Shown: piece by piece, positions 33,402-42,427 of the stretch
How the letters are laid out: each line of letters opens with the position of its first letter
How positions within the stretch are numbered: the first letter of the stretch is position 1
NCBI GenBank assembly: GCA_964351775.1
Contig: CAYGPQ010000003.1
Span: 1 to 64,000, forward strand
Direction of reading: 5' to 3'
DNA length: 64,000 nt
DNA from: Kordia sp964351775
GTDB taxonomy: Bacteria > Bacteroidota > Bacteroidia > Flavobacteriales > Flavobacteriaceae
Translations under genes and position numbers: made by a program
Notes under the pieces: generated by a model
Database searches by the model: none
What the model was told of the DNA's origin: nothing
What the model saw: only the letters and a program-made list of their open reading frames with translations

Positions 33402-34658
33402 TTAATTTTTAATCTTATCTAAATCAGCTTTATACGTATTTAAATTTTCATCATTTGTGTTTTCGGCATGCGTAATTGCTTTTTTGTATGACTCAATGGC
33501 TTGTGTACGATCGCCTTTATCTTGATATGCCTTCCCCAAACCATTATAAGCGCGCGCATTTTTTGGATTATTTTTGATGATGATATTGAAAATTTTAATA
33601 GCTTCATCTGGTTCATTATTTTTTAAATAAAGCTCCGCGCAGGTATTAGCTTGTCCCGTTCGTAGGTTTTCAATAAAACCACTTCCTTTAAATTCATTGA
33701 TGAGTACATCCAAAGTTGGATAGTTATTTTCACGTATTGCAAGACGAACAAGGAGATATCTTCCCCATTGTCCCATATCTTCTGATATGTTATATTTTTT
33801 AGCTCTTTCTTTATAGAATGTTTTTACATACGCCAAACCTCCTTTTTTATTGAATTCATCTACATTTTTAAATTCAAGAAGCGGATAATCATAGAAATAC
33901 GCTCTGAGTCCATAAGAAATGGTTTCCACAGGACTTATTCTATGTCCAAACGCACCATGAGCACTTATTTCGTTATACGTCCAATTAAAGGATTCTGGTG
34001 CTTTCTTTGTTAGTATCTCAATAGTAGTCTTCACCCAAGTTACTGCTTCTTCCTTGGTTCCGGAAACGTATAAAAAACTATGTAAATTTTTATGTTCAGT
34101 TAGTAAAGTATCCATAACATTCGGATTGAAAAAAACAGGTGTTGCTGCTAAGTATCCAGAAAAAAGTGCTGGTTTTTCTGCCAGCGCATTTATCACAAAA
34201 CCTCCAGCAAATTGCCAACCAAAAAGGATTCGTTCTGTGGAAGTTCTAAAGTTTGTATCTATAAAATGAACTACTTCATTTTCGATGAAATTTATCGTGT
34301 TTTTTGTCTTTTTGGAACTAAAGAATTCTCTTCGCTCTTTCCAATTTGTTGTGATTCCAACCACAATAAAATCAGGCATTGATTTAAAGTTGGTTTCAGT
34401 CCCCGTAAAAACTTTTTGTAGCGAGGTTGCCACAGCAAACCAATTTTGTCCGTCGATTATATATAAAACAGGATATTTTTTGGTTGTATCCTGGTGATAA
34501 TTTTCTGGTAAAGAAACTTGAAGTTGTTGCTCTTTTCCTGTTATTTCTGAATGAAATGTATAGTTAGTCTCAAAAAAAGTAGCTGTTTTTTGTTCTTGGC
34601 TAAAAGCAAAATTTATTAGAAAAAATAGTAAAACTGTTGCTGTTTTTTTTAGTATCAT
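33402..34658 (-). CDS. Esterase-fold protein (PF00756-like) with C-terminal TPR; nucleophile Ser absent
   Basis: A 418-residue exported protein with a signal peptide (FFLINFAFSQ). The N-terminal ~270 residues match the esterase D/enterochelin-esterase alpha/beta hydrolase group (QLQVSLPENYHQD, YPVLYIIDGQNWF, PDFIVVGITT). At the nucleophile elbow, normally GxSxGG, it reads GWQFAGG, so the catalytic Ser is replaced by Gln. The C-terminal third contains two TPR-like units (ARAYNGLGKAYQDKGDRTQAI). It may therefore be a non-catalytic binding protein. A second, related protein is encoded at 54617-55756. Function unknown. Confidence 0.85.
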   Translation of the reverse strand: MILKKTATVLLFFLINFAFSQEQKTATFFETNYTFHSEITGKEQQLQVSLPENYHQDTTKKYPVLYIIDGQNWFAVATSLQKVFTGTETNFKSMPDFIVVGITTNWKERREFFSSKKTKNTINFIENEVVHFIDTNFRTSTERILFGWQFAGGFVINALAEKPALFSGYLAATPVFFNPNVMDTLLTEHKNLHSFLYVSGTKEEAVTWVKTTIEILTKKAPESFNWTYNEISAHGAFGHRISPVETISYGLRAYFYDYPLLEFKNVDEFNKKGGLAYVKTFYKERAKKYNISEDMGQWGRYLLVRLAIRENNYPTLDVLINEFKGSGFIENLRTGQANTCAELYLKNNEPDEAIKIFNIIIKNNPKNARAYNGLGKAYQDKGDRTQAIESYKKAITHAENTNDENLNTYKADLDKIKN

Positions 34659-34683
34659 AACTGTTATTTTAGTCCTGTTTTTT

Positions 34684-35088
34684 TTACTCTAAATCATCCG
34701 CATATAAAATATTGATATCTACAAAACCTTTGTCTCTTATTGGAATTAAAGCTTTGTATGCTTCGCTATCAAACATTTCGGTTAAGGCTTTTTTGGAAGG
34801 GAAATCCATGACTAATAGAAATACAAAAGACTGTTTCCCGTAGTATGTATCTGTTAGCTTGCTCCTTTTTACAACAGTTCCTCCGAGATTTAATAGTAAT
34901 GGCATTACTTCTTGAACATACTTTTTTAGCTGCTCCATTTCGTTCGTATTCGGAGTCGAAGTCACTATAAGTGTTGTGCTGTCCATCGATTTCGGGTTTA
35001 CTATTTCATTTTTATGTTTTGAATTGCTACAGGAGAAAGCTGTCAAACTTACACACAGTAGTATTAGTAGTTTTAAACTGTTTTTCAT
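34684..35088 (-). CDS. DUF1330-like lipoprotein
   Basis: A 134-residue lipoprotein (signal LLILLCVSLTAFSC, lipobox AFSC). The mature part, with EQLKKYVQEVMPLLLNLGG, VFLLVMDFPSKKALTEMFDSEAYKAL and a closing Asp/Glu-rich end, has the dimeric ferredoxin-like pattern of DUF1330 proteins (small alpha/beta barrel relatives). Secreted forms like this are uncommon compared with cytosolic ones. It lies 8 bases after the DUF2867-like gene and 25 bases before the esterase-like gene, all on the same strand. Function unknown. Confidence 0.8.
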   Translation of the reverse strand: MKNSLKLLILLCVSLTAFSCSNSKHKNEIVNPKSMDSTTLIVTSTPNTNEMEQLKKYVQEVMPLLLNLGGTVVKRSKLTDTYYGKQSFVFLLVMDFPSKKALTEMFDSEAYKALIPIRDKGFVDINILYADDLE

Positions 35089-35095
35089 TTCTTTT

Positions 35096-35725
35096 TTATT
35101 GAGATTTATATTCTTTCCACCGCTTTATAAATTCATTAAATAGATACGGATAGACAATTTTCCGCTTAAAAGGATCAATTAATTTAATATAGAAAGATCC
35201 GAATTTACTTCTGTGTTTTACATAAGATGCCATTTGAATTTTAAAGCATCCATCTTCCTTTTCTATCCACGAATAGTGCATTAAAGCGTGTTCGGATGCA
35301 TTAGAAATTTCATTGAGTGTTTCGTTTTCAAATGAGTAAACCGTCTTAAAATCTAAATAGTTATCAGTTCTTATATCAATATTGAGCTTAGATGAATGAT
35401 TTAATTTTTCTGCATCTGTCATTCTATCTGTTAAGTTGAATTCTAAACTATCAGGAATTGGTAATTTATTTACATTTTTATCTATGTTGAATAGTTTACC
35501 AATGACAGCTCTGAATTTGAATAGTAAGCCAGTTATACTATTGTTAAAAGCATTTTTAAAAGTGGGTTCTATGGCAATTTTTCGAAATTTATATAGACTA
35601 TCATTTTCAGAAATTTTAAAACAAATTGGAAATTCCCAAACATCAAGAAGCTCGAAGTCATAGGCTAATTTCTGAACATACCATGCATTCGTATTATGTT
35701 TTATATTTTGAATTTGGTAGTTCAT
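35096..35725 (-). CDS. DUF2867 family protein
   Basis: A 209-residue soluble protein. It shows the DUF2867 pattern: an N-terminal AWYVQKLAYDFELLDVWEFP, a central FRAVIGKLFNID, then NEISNASEHALMHYSWIEK and the closing KRKIVYPYLFNEFIKRWK. In other bacteria this domain is often fused to, or lies next to, short-chain dehydrogenases and polyketide cyclase-like folds. Here it stands beside a DUF1330-like lipoprotein. No catalytic residues are known for the family. Confidence 0.82.
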   Translation of the reverse strand: MNYQIQNIKHNTNAWYVQKLAYDFELLDVWEFPICFKISENDSLYKFRKIAIEPTFKNAFNNSITGLLFKFRAVIGKLFNIDKNVNKLPIPDSLEFNLTDRMTDAEKLNHSSKLNIDIRTDNYLDFKTVYSFENETLNEISNASEHALMHYSWIEKEDGCFKIQMASYVKHRSKFGSFYIKLIDPFKRKIVYPYLFNEFIKRWKEYKSQ

Positions 35726-35782
35726 TGTTATTGAATGATACAGTATAGTAGTTAAAGTATTTTATGTTGACATTAAAGATAT

Positions 35783-36682
35783 CTAGGCATGTGATAAAAT
35801 TGAAAATCTTAATTTTTGATTATCAAATAGGTTCCATTTATCATCAAGAATAAACAGCATATCATCTTGCTTTAAAAGTGTCTGATCAAATGTTGTTGTG
35901 TCTTTCGGTGTAAAACCTAAGATTACCTGCTTTATTTCTTCCTGTATTAATGAAGGAATTAGATCTTCTATTTGGATTTCTTTTTCACAGAAAACATCGT
36001 TTATATGTAAAACCGTATCCTTGAATTCTGCAATGACAATAGCATCAAACTTCTTGATATAGTACACATTTTGATTCATGAAAGATGTGCAATAAAACAT
36101 AATTAGAGACGCATTGTCAACCATTGAGATTTTTGAAAAAGTGCATGATTGATTTATTTTTTTTAAAAGAAAGTCTTCATTTTTTTTATTCGACATGTCA
36201 AGTTTTATAAAATCAGGAGTGGCGCCTTCTGATTGTATTTTTATAGCGTGTTGGTATTCTTTTGCAGCATTGAAGCCAAATTTTGGATAAAAATCAAGTA
36301 CCGTATTATTGGCGAATAGATATATTAAATCGCATTTACCTCGCCAATCTTCTAATACTTTCTCCATGAGAATTCTGTTTAAACCTTGGTTTCTGTATTT
36401 CGGATCTGTCATTACAGTGCCAATTTGCAGGTATGTTCTTTTTTCTCCATGGACCAAAAAGTCAATAACATTTACAGATACGTTCGAAATGATATCCTTT
36501 CCATCTGCTAAGGAATAAGGTATATATTTTTCATCCCAATACCCGCTTTGATACCAATCTTCAAAGTCGAATCTATAGATTTTTCTTGTCAAACTATTAA
36601 AACTACTCCGTAGGTGCTCATCATTTTTATAATTAACGATGTACTTATATACTTTACTTCCATTGATTTTTATATGTTCCAT
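35783..36682 (-). CDS. GNAT family N-acetyltransferase
   Basis: A 299-residue protein. The central domain has the GNAT acetyl-CoA motif QIGTVMTDPKYRNQGLNRILMEKVLEDW (about residues 85-112, R/Q-x-x-G-x-G/A variant RNQGLN) followed by LIYLFANNTVLDFYPKFGF. The C-terminal ~150 residues form an extra domain of unknown kind (QIEDLIPSLIQEEIKQVILGF). This two-part layout is common in Bacteroidota acetyltransferases of unknown substrate. I chose the ATG at 36682; the earlier in-frame TTG at 36712 is unlikely. Confidence 0.85.
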   Translation of the reverse strand: MEHIKINGSKVYKYIVNYKNDEHLRSSFNSLTRKIYRFDFEDWYQSGYWDEKYIPYSLADGKDIISNVSVNVIDFLVHGEKRTYLQIGTVMTDPKYRNQGLNRILMEKVLEDWRGKCDLIYLFANNTVLDFYPKFGFNAAKEYQHAIKIQSEGATPDFIKLDMSNKKNEDFLLKKINQSCTFSKISMVDNASLIMFYCTSFMNQNVYYIKKFDAIVIAEFKDTVLHINDVFCEKEIQIEDLIPSLIQEEIKQVILGFTPKDTTTFDQTLLKQDDMLFILDDKWNLFDNQKLRFSILSHA

Positions 36683-36763
36683 AATGAAATTCCTTAGTTT
36701 AAAATCATTCAATATCTATCACAATTGTTAACATACTAATTTACAGAAAAAAAAACTTTTATT

Positions 36764-37234
36764 TTAATCCCATATCTGTGGGCGGTCAATCCCAATAGTT
36801 CTCAAATAACTTAGTATTTGTCCTGTGTGCACAGCTTCATGGTATGCAATTCGATTCAAGTAATCACCAAGTTTTTTGTGTTGTCCTACTTCTTTTCTAT
36901 CAATCTTATTATTTTCTAAATCTGACTCGCTCAAATTATATATCATACTTAGAAAATCTGCTCGATATTTTTCCGAAAAATCCAATTCATTTTTTAAGTC
37001 TGAATATTTTAATCCATTCCACGGCGATTGATAATTACCTAAATCTCCTTTGTTTTCTATTATTTTATGAAAAAGGTGTTCGCCTTCCAAAACATGTCTT
37101 ATCATTTCTATACTAGTAAAGGCATTGTCATCAGGTTTCCAATTCAGAAATTCGTCTGGAATTCCACTCCATAATTTCACACTTCGCCTTCTGATTTCTA
37201 AAAAATTTAGTAGTATTATTTCAATTGAATTCAT
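36764..37234 (-). CDS. DinB family protein
   Basis: A 156-residue four-helix-bundle protein of the DinB/YfiT group. The metal-ligand His pattern is seen in MIRHVLEGEHLFH and AYHEAVHTGQILSYLR, where the triad of His would bind nickel or zinc. Members are thiol-dependent S-transferases (bacillithiol or mycothiol) or uncharacterised. Two more DinB-like genes occur in the window (52338 and 57525). It lies 23 bases after the amidohydrolase gene, and may share its transcript. Confidence 0.88.
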   Translation of the reverse strand: MNSIEIILLNFLEIRRRSVKLWSGIPDEFLNWKPDDNAFTSIEMIRHVLEGEHLFHKIIENKGDLGNYQSPWNGLKYSDLKNELDFSEKYRADFLSMIYNLSESDLENNKIDRKEVGQHKKLGDYLNRIAYHEAVHTGQILSYLRTIGIDRPQIWD

Positions 37235-37257
37235 TCGCTTTTATTTGCTAGTTTATG

Positions 37258-38733
37258 CTACTGCTTAGCAGAAAGCGTATTTCTAGTTATTATTCTCCCT
37301 TGAATGACGATTTCCGAAATGTCATTGTATGCTGTAATATCCTTTAAAGGGTTTTTGTTTAAAATTAAAAGATTCGCTTTTTTGCCAGTTTCTACAGTTC
37401 CGTAAAGGTTTTCTAACTGAAATGCTTTTGCGTTTTCAATGGTTGCGGAAGCTAGTATGCTACTTAATGGAATTCCCGCGTTTTGCATCTCCAACATTTC
37501 TAAGTATCCATTGTAACCTGGCGGATTTCCGTATGTGGGAGACGAAGGTGTGTCAGTCCCAAATAAGACCAATCCATTTTTATCATGTATATATTTTAGA
37601 CTCACTTTCCCTTGTGTTGAAATGCGATTGAAATTAGTAGAGATTATATTTTTAGGTGCATCACCAAAGACATTTGCATACATTATTTCTGCATTGAGCT
37701 TATAATATTGAATCAATTTTTCAGGAAGTACATTTTTTAATTCTGGGTTATTTAAAAATTCTGAATTTGTGAGCGTTCTTAAACCATTTATTACTTGTAA
37801 CGTTGGAATATAATATGTTTTATTACTTAGTTCAATATCTAATACTCTGGCAATCTCTTCTGGAATTTTATTTGAATTGTCTAATCGATATTGCTCCCAA
37901 TTCCATAAACCATGAACTATAATGTCTACCTCAGCATTTGCCAAAAAGCGATGTGCTTCCATAGAATTTCCATGCGCTACTAAGACTAGATTGTTTTTGT
38001 GTGTTGCTGCTTTTAGTTCATTCATTAATTGAACAGAAGGTACAGGAAAAGCTGGTTGTGTTGGATCAAATCCTGGTTCATAGTATGTTTTTACGGCGAT
38101 AGCACCTGATTCGGCAATCCGTTTTACAACCGCTTCTGGTGTATGATTTTGTTTGGCGTATTTTTCAGCAATAGGATACGCTTCATTGTCTTGATAAATG
38201 AAGTTAGGAATTTCATCACTCCAATTCGTGAGTCCATAACCATTGCCAATAACAGCGCCACCACCAACATAATACAGGTCTGGTTTAATTTCTGCGGCAT
38301 TAAATTCAGCAAGCCTTTTGGGTTTGGCAGTTCCTAAATCAATTAATGTTGTATACCCAAAATACAGGTAACTTTTAGGAAGTTGCTTGCGAAATTCTTT
38401 CACGATTTCAGGATTTTCTATTTCCTCTTTTTCAGAAAGCGCATCCGTACTTGTAACATGTACGTGACTGTCTATTAATCCCGGAATTATGAATTTTCCT
38501 TTAGCATCAACTGTTTTAAAAGCGCCTTCCAAATTAGGTTTCTCTAATCCTATATATATAATGTCATATCCATCAATAACAATATAATTTTCATTAGATA
38601 CCGTTTGATTTTCTGGTGCTATAATTTGAGCATTTTTAATCAACAAACCATCTTTTAATGAAATTTTAACTTCACTATTCTTGCATGACATCAATATGAA
38701 AGCAGCTAACAGAAAACTTAGTGTTTTATTCAT
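37258..38733 (-). CDS. Amidohydrolase family lipoprotein (imidazolonepropionase/hydantoinase-like)
   Basis: A 491-residue exported metal-dependent hydrolase. A lipoprotein signal (FLLAAFILMSC) leads into the amidohydrolase barrel. Metal ligands are seen in IPGLIDSHVHVTS (HxH), a probable carboxylated Lys region IAVKTYYEPGF, VAHGNSMEA, IIVHGLWNW and the catalytic Asp in LFGTDTPSSP. The N- and C-terminal beta-sandwich parts (GLLIKNAQIIAPENQ; GTVETGKKANLLILNKNP) are complete. Exported members act on dipeptides (Xaa-Pro/Arg-type) or organophosphates, but the substrate here is not known. Confidence 0.9.
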   Translation of the reverse strand: MNKTLSFLLAAFILMSCKNSEVKISLKDGLLIKNAQIIAPENQTVSNENYIVIDGYDIIYIGLEKPNLEGAFKTVDAKGKFIIPGLIDSHVHVTSTDALSEKEEIENPEIVKEFRKQLPKSYLYFGYTTLIDLGTAKPKRLAEFNAAEIKPDLYYVGGGAVIGNGYGLTNWSDEIPNFIYQDNEAYPIAEKYAKQNHTPEAVVKRIAESGAIAVKTYYEPGFDPTQPAFPVPSVQLMNELKAATHKNNLVLVAHGNSMEAHRFLANAEVDIIVHGLWNWEQYRLDNSNKIPEEIARVLDIELSNKTYYIPTLQVINGLRTLTNSEFLNNPELKNVLPEKLIQYYKLNAEIMYANVFGDAPKNIISTNFNRISTQGKVSLKYIHDKNGLVLFGTDTPSSPTYGNPPGYNGYLEMLEMQNAGIPLSSILASATIENAKAFQLENLYGTVETGKKANLLILNKNPLKDITAYNDISEIVIQGRIITRNTLSAKQ

Positions 38734-38808
38734 TAGTTGTTATTTTTAGTTGAATTCATAATTTTTGATTTAACACAAATATATATTCGCTTTTTATCAT
38801 TTGATGAT

Positions 38809-39603
38809 TTACTCAACACCTCCCATAAATGTCAAGACTCTATTTGCTGCCAAAGTTCCTTTATTCATGGCACTTTTCATATCTTTTGACTGAAACCATT
38901 CGATGGTAAAAGCAGCCTGATACGCATCTCCACAGCCAGTAGTGTCCACAATATTTTTTATGTCAACAGCTTTCTTTTGGAAGTATTTTGTGTTATTGAA
39001 AAAGGCAACACTTCCTTTTGCTCCTAATGTGGCAACAATCATTTTGTTTGATTTGATTGCTAGCGAATTCAAATCGTCCAACATGGATTCTTTCCCGCTT
39101 AAGAAAACAATATCCACTGCGTCAATATGACTTTTAATAAAATCTATGCCTAAATAATCTAAAAAGTCAATGGCAATCAATTGATTTTTATGTCTTCTTT
39201 TTAGTAATTCTTTCAAATTTGGATCGCCACCAGGCATCGCTACAATGTCGCTCTTTGCTACTTGTTCCCAATCTTTTTCAGACAATCGAAAGGTGTCAAA
39301 TGCGCCTCCATGCCAACTATCTGCTTTAAAATATCGATCGCCTAACTCATCAATATATATTTTATTTGAAGCCGTTGGATCCTCTGATTTATAGACATGA
39401 TCTCTGTTTATTTTATATCGGTCTAAATGTTGTTCTATGAGTGTTGCATGTTTATCTTTTCCCAATGCGCCAATAATTGATACATCTTTTACATTAGAGA
39501 GGATACATTGAGAAGCGAAATTTAAAGAGTTTCCGCCAACATATACTTTATTTTGTTCTGGATATATATCGACACAACACGATGTTAAAGCTGTTATGGT
39601 CAT
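38809..39603 (-). CDS. PfkB family sugar kinase (fructoselysine 6-kinase-like)
   Basis: A 264-residue ribokinase-type kinase. The N-terminal VDIYPEQNKVYVGGNSLNFA (sugar-binding GG motif) and the C-terminal signature VDTTGCGDAYQAAFTIEW, where the Asp in CGDA is the catalytic base, are intact. The opening TALTSCCVDIYPEQNKVYVGGN resembles fructoselysine 6-kinase (FrlD) more than ribokinase, which would suggest use of Amadori products. No deglycase partner (FrlB) lies nearby, so this is only a suggestion. It lies 5 bases after the TlpA-like gene. Confidence 0.88.
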   Translation of the reverse strand: MTITALTSCCVDIYPEQNKVYVGGNSLNFASQCILSNVKDVSIIGALGKDKHATLIEQHLDRYKINRDHVYKSEDPTASNKIYIDELGDRYFKADSWHGGAFDTFRLSEKDWEQVAKSDIVAMPGGDPNLKELLKRRHKNQLIAIDFLDYLGIDFIKSHIDAVDIVFLSGKESMLDDLNSLAIKSNKMIVATLGAKGSVAFFNNTKYFQKKAVDIKNIVDTTGCGDAYQAAFTIEWFQSKDMKSAMNKGTLAANRVLTFMGGVE

Positions 39604-39608
39604 TTTTT

Positions 39609-40835
39609 TTAGTTTATTTCAATAAATTTAATGTTTGACTTACCTTTTTGCATAAATAAACCAACTTTTTTTAATTCTATATTTAATTCTTGTATCGTGT
39701 TGAAATGATTAATTATAAATGTATATTTTTGGTCATCGTTGCCTTCATATAAAATTAAGTCAGATGATCTTAACTTACCCTCGAAAAGACCTGCTAATTG
39801 ATCTAATTTTAGTCTTAGAATTTTATGTTGCCCATTTTTATTGTCAACCATACCACCACCTTCAGTTGGCTCTATAAAAGAATTAAGTTTAATTGTGTCT
39901 ATTACCTTTAAATGATACACATCAGTCAATACATTATTTTCTGTGATGGTAAAATCATAGATCTGTTGTAAATCGTCTAAAATAGTTTCAACAGCCATTG
40001 CATTGGTCATCTTTTCATGACTACTCTTTGCATAAATATCAACCAAAATTGTATCGAGTTCTTCTCTATTATTCTTTAGGCGAGAGAAATTATCCAATAG
40101 CTTGAAATCTTTTACAACTTCGCTTACTGGCATTGATGCGTATTCAATATCTGCTGGGTTGCTTCTTATTTTATGACTATTTGTTCCCATATACAAGCTT
40201 GGGTCATTGGCTGTATTTAGTATGTAACTAAAAAGGGCATTTGTTATTTTTTTTTCTGGAGTAACCGCATAATATTTTTTAAAATGATTAAAATCACCTT
40301 TACCAACATTAATCTTATTTTCATTAAAGTACTGTTCAAGAACCGACTCAAGGTTTTTTGAACTTCCTATCCATAAGAACTCTCCGTCTTTTGAAAGCAG
40401 GCAACTTGTTGGTAAACTTTCTATACTAAAACGACCCGAAAGGCGTTTCTTATCATCAGTAAAAAATGCTAAATCAAAGGGTTTCTTTTCTAAGAAAGAC
40501 ACTATTTTTTTGTTTTCTTCATCACTGACTGCAATAATTTGAAGTTTCTCCTTATATTTTTCTTGAATTTCTTCTAAATGTGGAAATCCTGCAATACATG
40601 GACCACACCATGTTGCCCAAAAATCGATGAGAATTAACTTATCTTTTACTATTGTTTTGCTATTATTGGAAATTAATTTATAATCGGAAAGCTTTACTTG
40701 ATCTCCAATCATGATATGTTCAGAGAGCGGTGTGATAATTTCAGTTTTTGTTGTTGAATCTGTAGATTTTTGTTCTTGTTTAGAATTACAAGAAACAATC
40801 ACTAATATCAGTAATAGCGCTTTAAACTTGTTCAT
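39609..40835 (-). CDS. TlpA-like thioredoxin lipoprotein with C-terminal DUF3738-like domain
   Basis: A 408-residue lipoprotein (signal LLLILVIVSC). Residues ~35-170 form a thioredoxin-fold domain with active site WATWCGPC (CxxC), as in TlpA/ResA-type disulfide reductases working in the periplasm. The C-terminal ~200 residues (SMPVSEVVKDFKLLDNF, NVLTDVYHLKVIDT, KYTFIINHFNTIQELNIELKKVGL) resemble DUF3738, a domain found in secreted proteins of Acidobacteria and Bacteroidota. The combination suggests a redox protein with a sensor or binding part. It lies 24 bases after the decarboxylase gene in a same-strand run. Confidence 0.85.
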   Translation of the reverse strand: MNKFKALLLILVIVSCNSKQEQKSTDSTTKTEIITPLSEHIMIGDQVKLSDYKLISNNSKTIVKDKLILIDFWATWCGPCIAGFPHLEEIQEKYKEKLQIIAVSDEENKKIVSFLEKKPFDLAFFTDDKKRLSGRFSIESLPTSCLLSKDGEFLWIGSSKNLESVLEQYFNENKINVGKGDFNHFKKYYAVTPEKKITNALFSYILNTANDPSLYMGTNSHKIRSNPADIEYASMPVSEVVKDFKLLDNFSRLKNNREELDTILVDIYAKSSHEKMTNAMAVETILDDLQQIYDFTITENNVLTDVYHLKVIDTIKLNSFIEPTEGGGMVDNKNGQHKILRLKLDQLAGLFEGKLRSSDLILYEGNDDQKYTFIINHFNTIQELNIELKKVGLFMQKGKSNIKFIEIN

Positions 40836-40859
40836 TTATATTTAACTGAGTTTTATGAT

Positions 40860-42257
40860 TTAATTATTTTTTACCAATTGCATAGCTTTTTTAAAAGACG
40901 ATACAGCAATAGAGATGTCGGCATCAGTAGTTGCCCAAGAACAAATGCTTATTCGCATTACTATACTCCCCAGCCATTGAGAACTACCTAGCCAACATTC
41001 TCTTAATTCCTGAATATTTTTTAATACTTCTTTTGTGATTTTATCATTTTCGCATTTAACGATAACTTGGTTAAATACCACCTCATTTTCTATATAAAAC
41101 CCATCTATTAGACTGATTTCATTCGCAAATTGTTTTGCTCTTTCGTGCATTGTCCATACCATTGCATCAATGCCTTCTTTTCCTAAGTACTTCATGACTG
41201 CCCATAATTCAACTATTCTTGCTCTTCTGGACATTTCTGGTGTGTACAACATACCGTCGCGTTCCGTACTTTCCATGATGTAACTTCCAGACCTGTGCAG
41301 TGCCGATGTAAGTGCTTGCCCGTCTTTACATAAAATAATTCCGCAATCATAAGGAGTATTGAGGGTTTTGTGTCCGTCAACCGCCCAAGAATTGGCTTTT
41401 TCAATTCCTTTTGTCAAATATTTTAAGTCCTTTACAGCACCAGCCCAAAGTCCAAAAGCACCATCAATGTGTACCCAAGCATCTGCTTTTTGTGCTTTTT
41501 CACAAAGGATTTCAAAGTTGTCAAATGCGCCACTGTTTACATTTCCTGCTTGTAGAATTAGGATTGTATTTTCATCTAAGTCAGGAACAGAATCTACCAA
41601 TATGCGTCCCTGAGTATCAGTAGCCACAAATTCAATAGATTCTTGTCCGAGACCTAAAATTCCAACCGCTTTTAGTAGTGTTGCATGCGCTTGTTTACTC
41701 GTAACTATTCGTATCTTGGGAGCTCCATAGAGCCCTTTTTGATTGATGTCCCAATTGTTTTTTTCGAGTATTTGATAACGCGCGGCTGCCAATGCACATA
41801 GATTGGCAGATGATGTTCCACTTACAAAACCGGCAGAAGTGTTTTTTGGTAGGTTAAATAATTGTACAAGCCATTTTTCTACTACAGATTCTAATTTACT
41901 TCCAATTGGGGATACTACATTTAAAAAAGGTGCTTGATCCCAGTAGGTAGCCAAATGTTTTGCGGCTAAACCAATTGGCAATGCGCTCCCTGTTACAAAA
42001 CCAAAATAGCGTCCTCCAAGCGTAGTTACGGTAGCAGGACTTCCATAGGTGTTCAGTTGCTCTAGTACCGTTGTGGCATCCGTATACAATTCTGGAAATT
42101 CCTCATCAAAAATGCGAAGATTCTCAATTGCTGCTTCCGTTGGATATACTTTTCTATCAAAAGCAGTTTCTAAATAGTCTTCAGCATACTGTTGTGTTTT
42201 TTTAAAAATGCACTTGTCACTAATTTCTTCAAACATTTTATCTTGAATAGCACTCAT
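40860..42257 (-). CDS. PLP-dependent decarboxylase/aminotransferase family protein
   Basis: A 465-residue fold-type I PLP enzyme of the group II decarboxylase family (glutamate/tyrosine/aromatic-L-amino-acid decarboxylase type). Key features are the glycine-rich TLGGRYFGFVTGSALP, SAGFVSGTSSANLCALAAARY, WVHIDGAFGLWAGA (Asp for the pyridine nitrogen, Ala-containing loop) and the PLP lysine in WAVDGHKTLNTPYDCGI. The substrate is not clear; some Bacteroidota members are misnamed aspartate aminotransferases. The usual catalytic His stacking on PLP is not obvious near the HATLL position, but KQAHATLLKA fits. Confidence 0.88.
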   Translation of the reverse strand: MSAIQDKMFEEISDKCIFKKTQQYAEDYLETAFDRKVYPTEAAIENLRIFDEEFPELYTDATTVLEQLNTYGSPATVTTLGGRYFGFVTGSALPIGLAAKHLATYWDQAPFLNVVSPIGSKLESVVEKWLVQLFNLPKNTSAGFVSGTSSANLCALAAARYQILEKNNWDINQKGLYGAPKIRIVTSKQAHATLLKAVGILGLGQESIEFVATDTQGRILVDSVPDLDENTILILQAGNVNSGAFDNFEILCEKAQKADAWVHIDGAFGLWAGAVKDLKYLTKGIEKANSWAVDGHKTLNTPYDCGIILCKDGQALTSALHRSGSYIMESTERDGMLYTPEMSRRARIVELWAVMKYLGKEGIDAMVWTMHERAKQFANEISLIDGFYIENEVVFNQVIVKCENDKITKEVLKNIQELRECWLGSSQWLGSIVMRISICSWATTDADISIAVSSFKKAMQLVKNN

Positions 42258-42427
42258 TATTTAGCCTTATACTATTGTGAATTATTAATTTTTATTTAAA
42301 ACCTATACTCTATTCTTAGATGAATGTTTACCACACTATTCTCGTCCTATGAATATGAATTTTCATTATTACTATTCTGCAAAACTCTATATTTTACAGC
42401 ATTTAATTCTTGGTAGAAACCAAGTTT

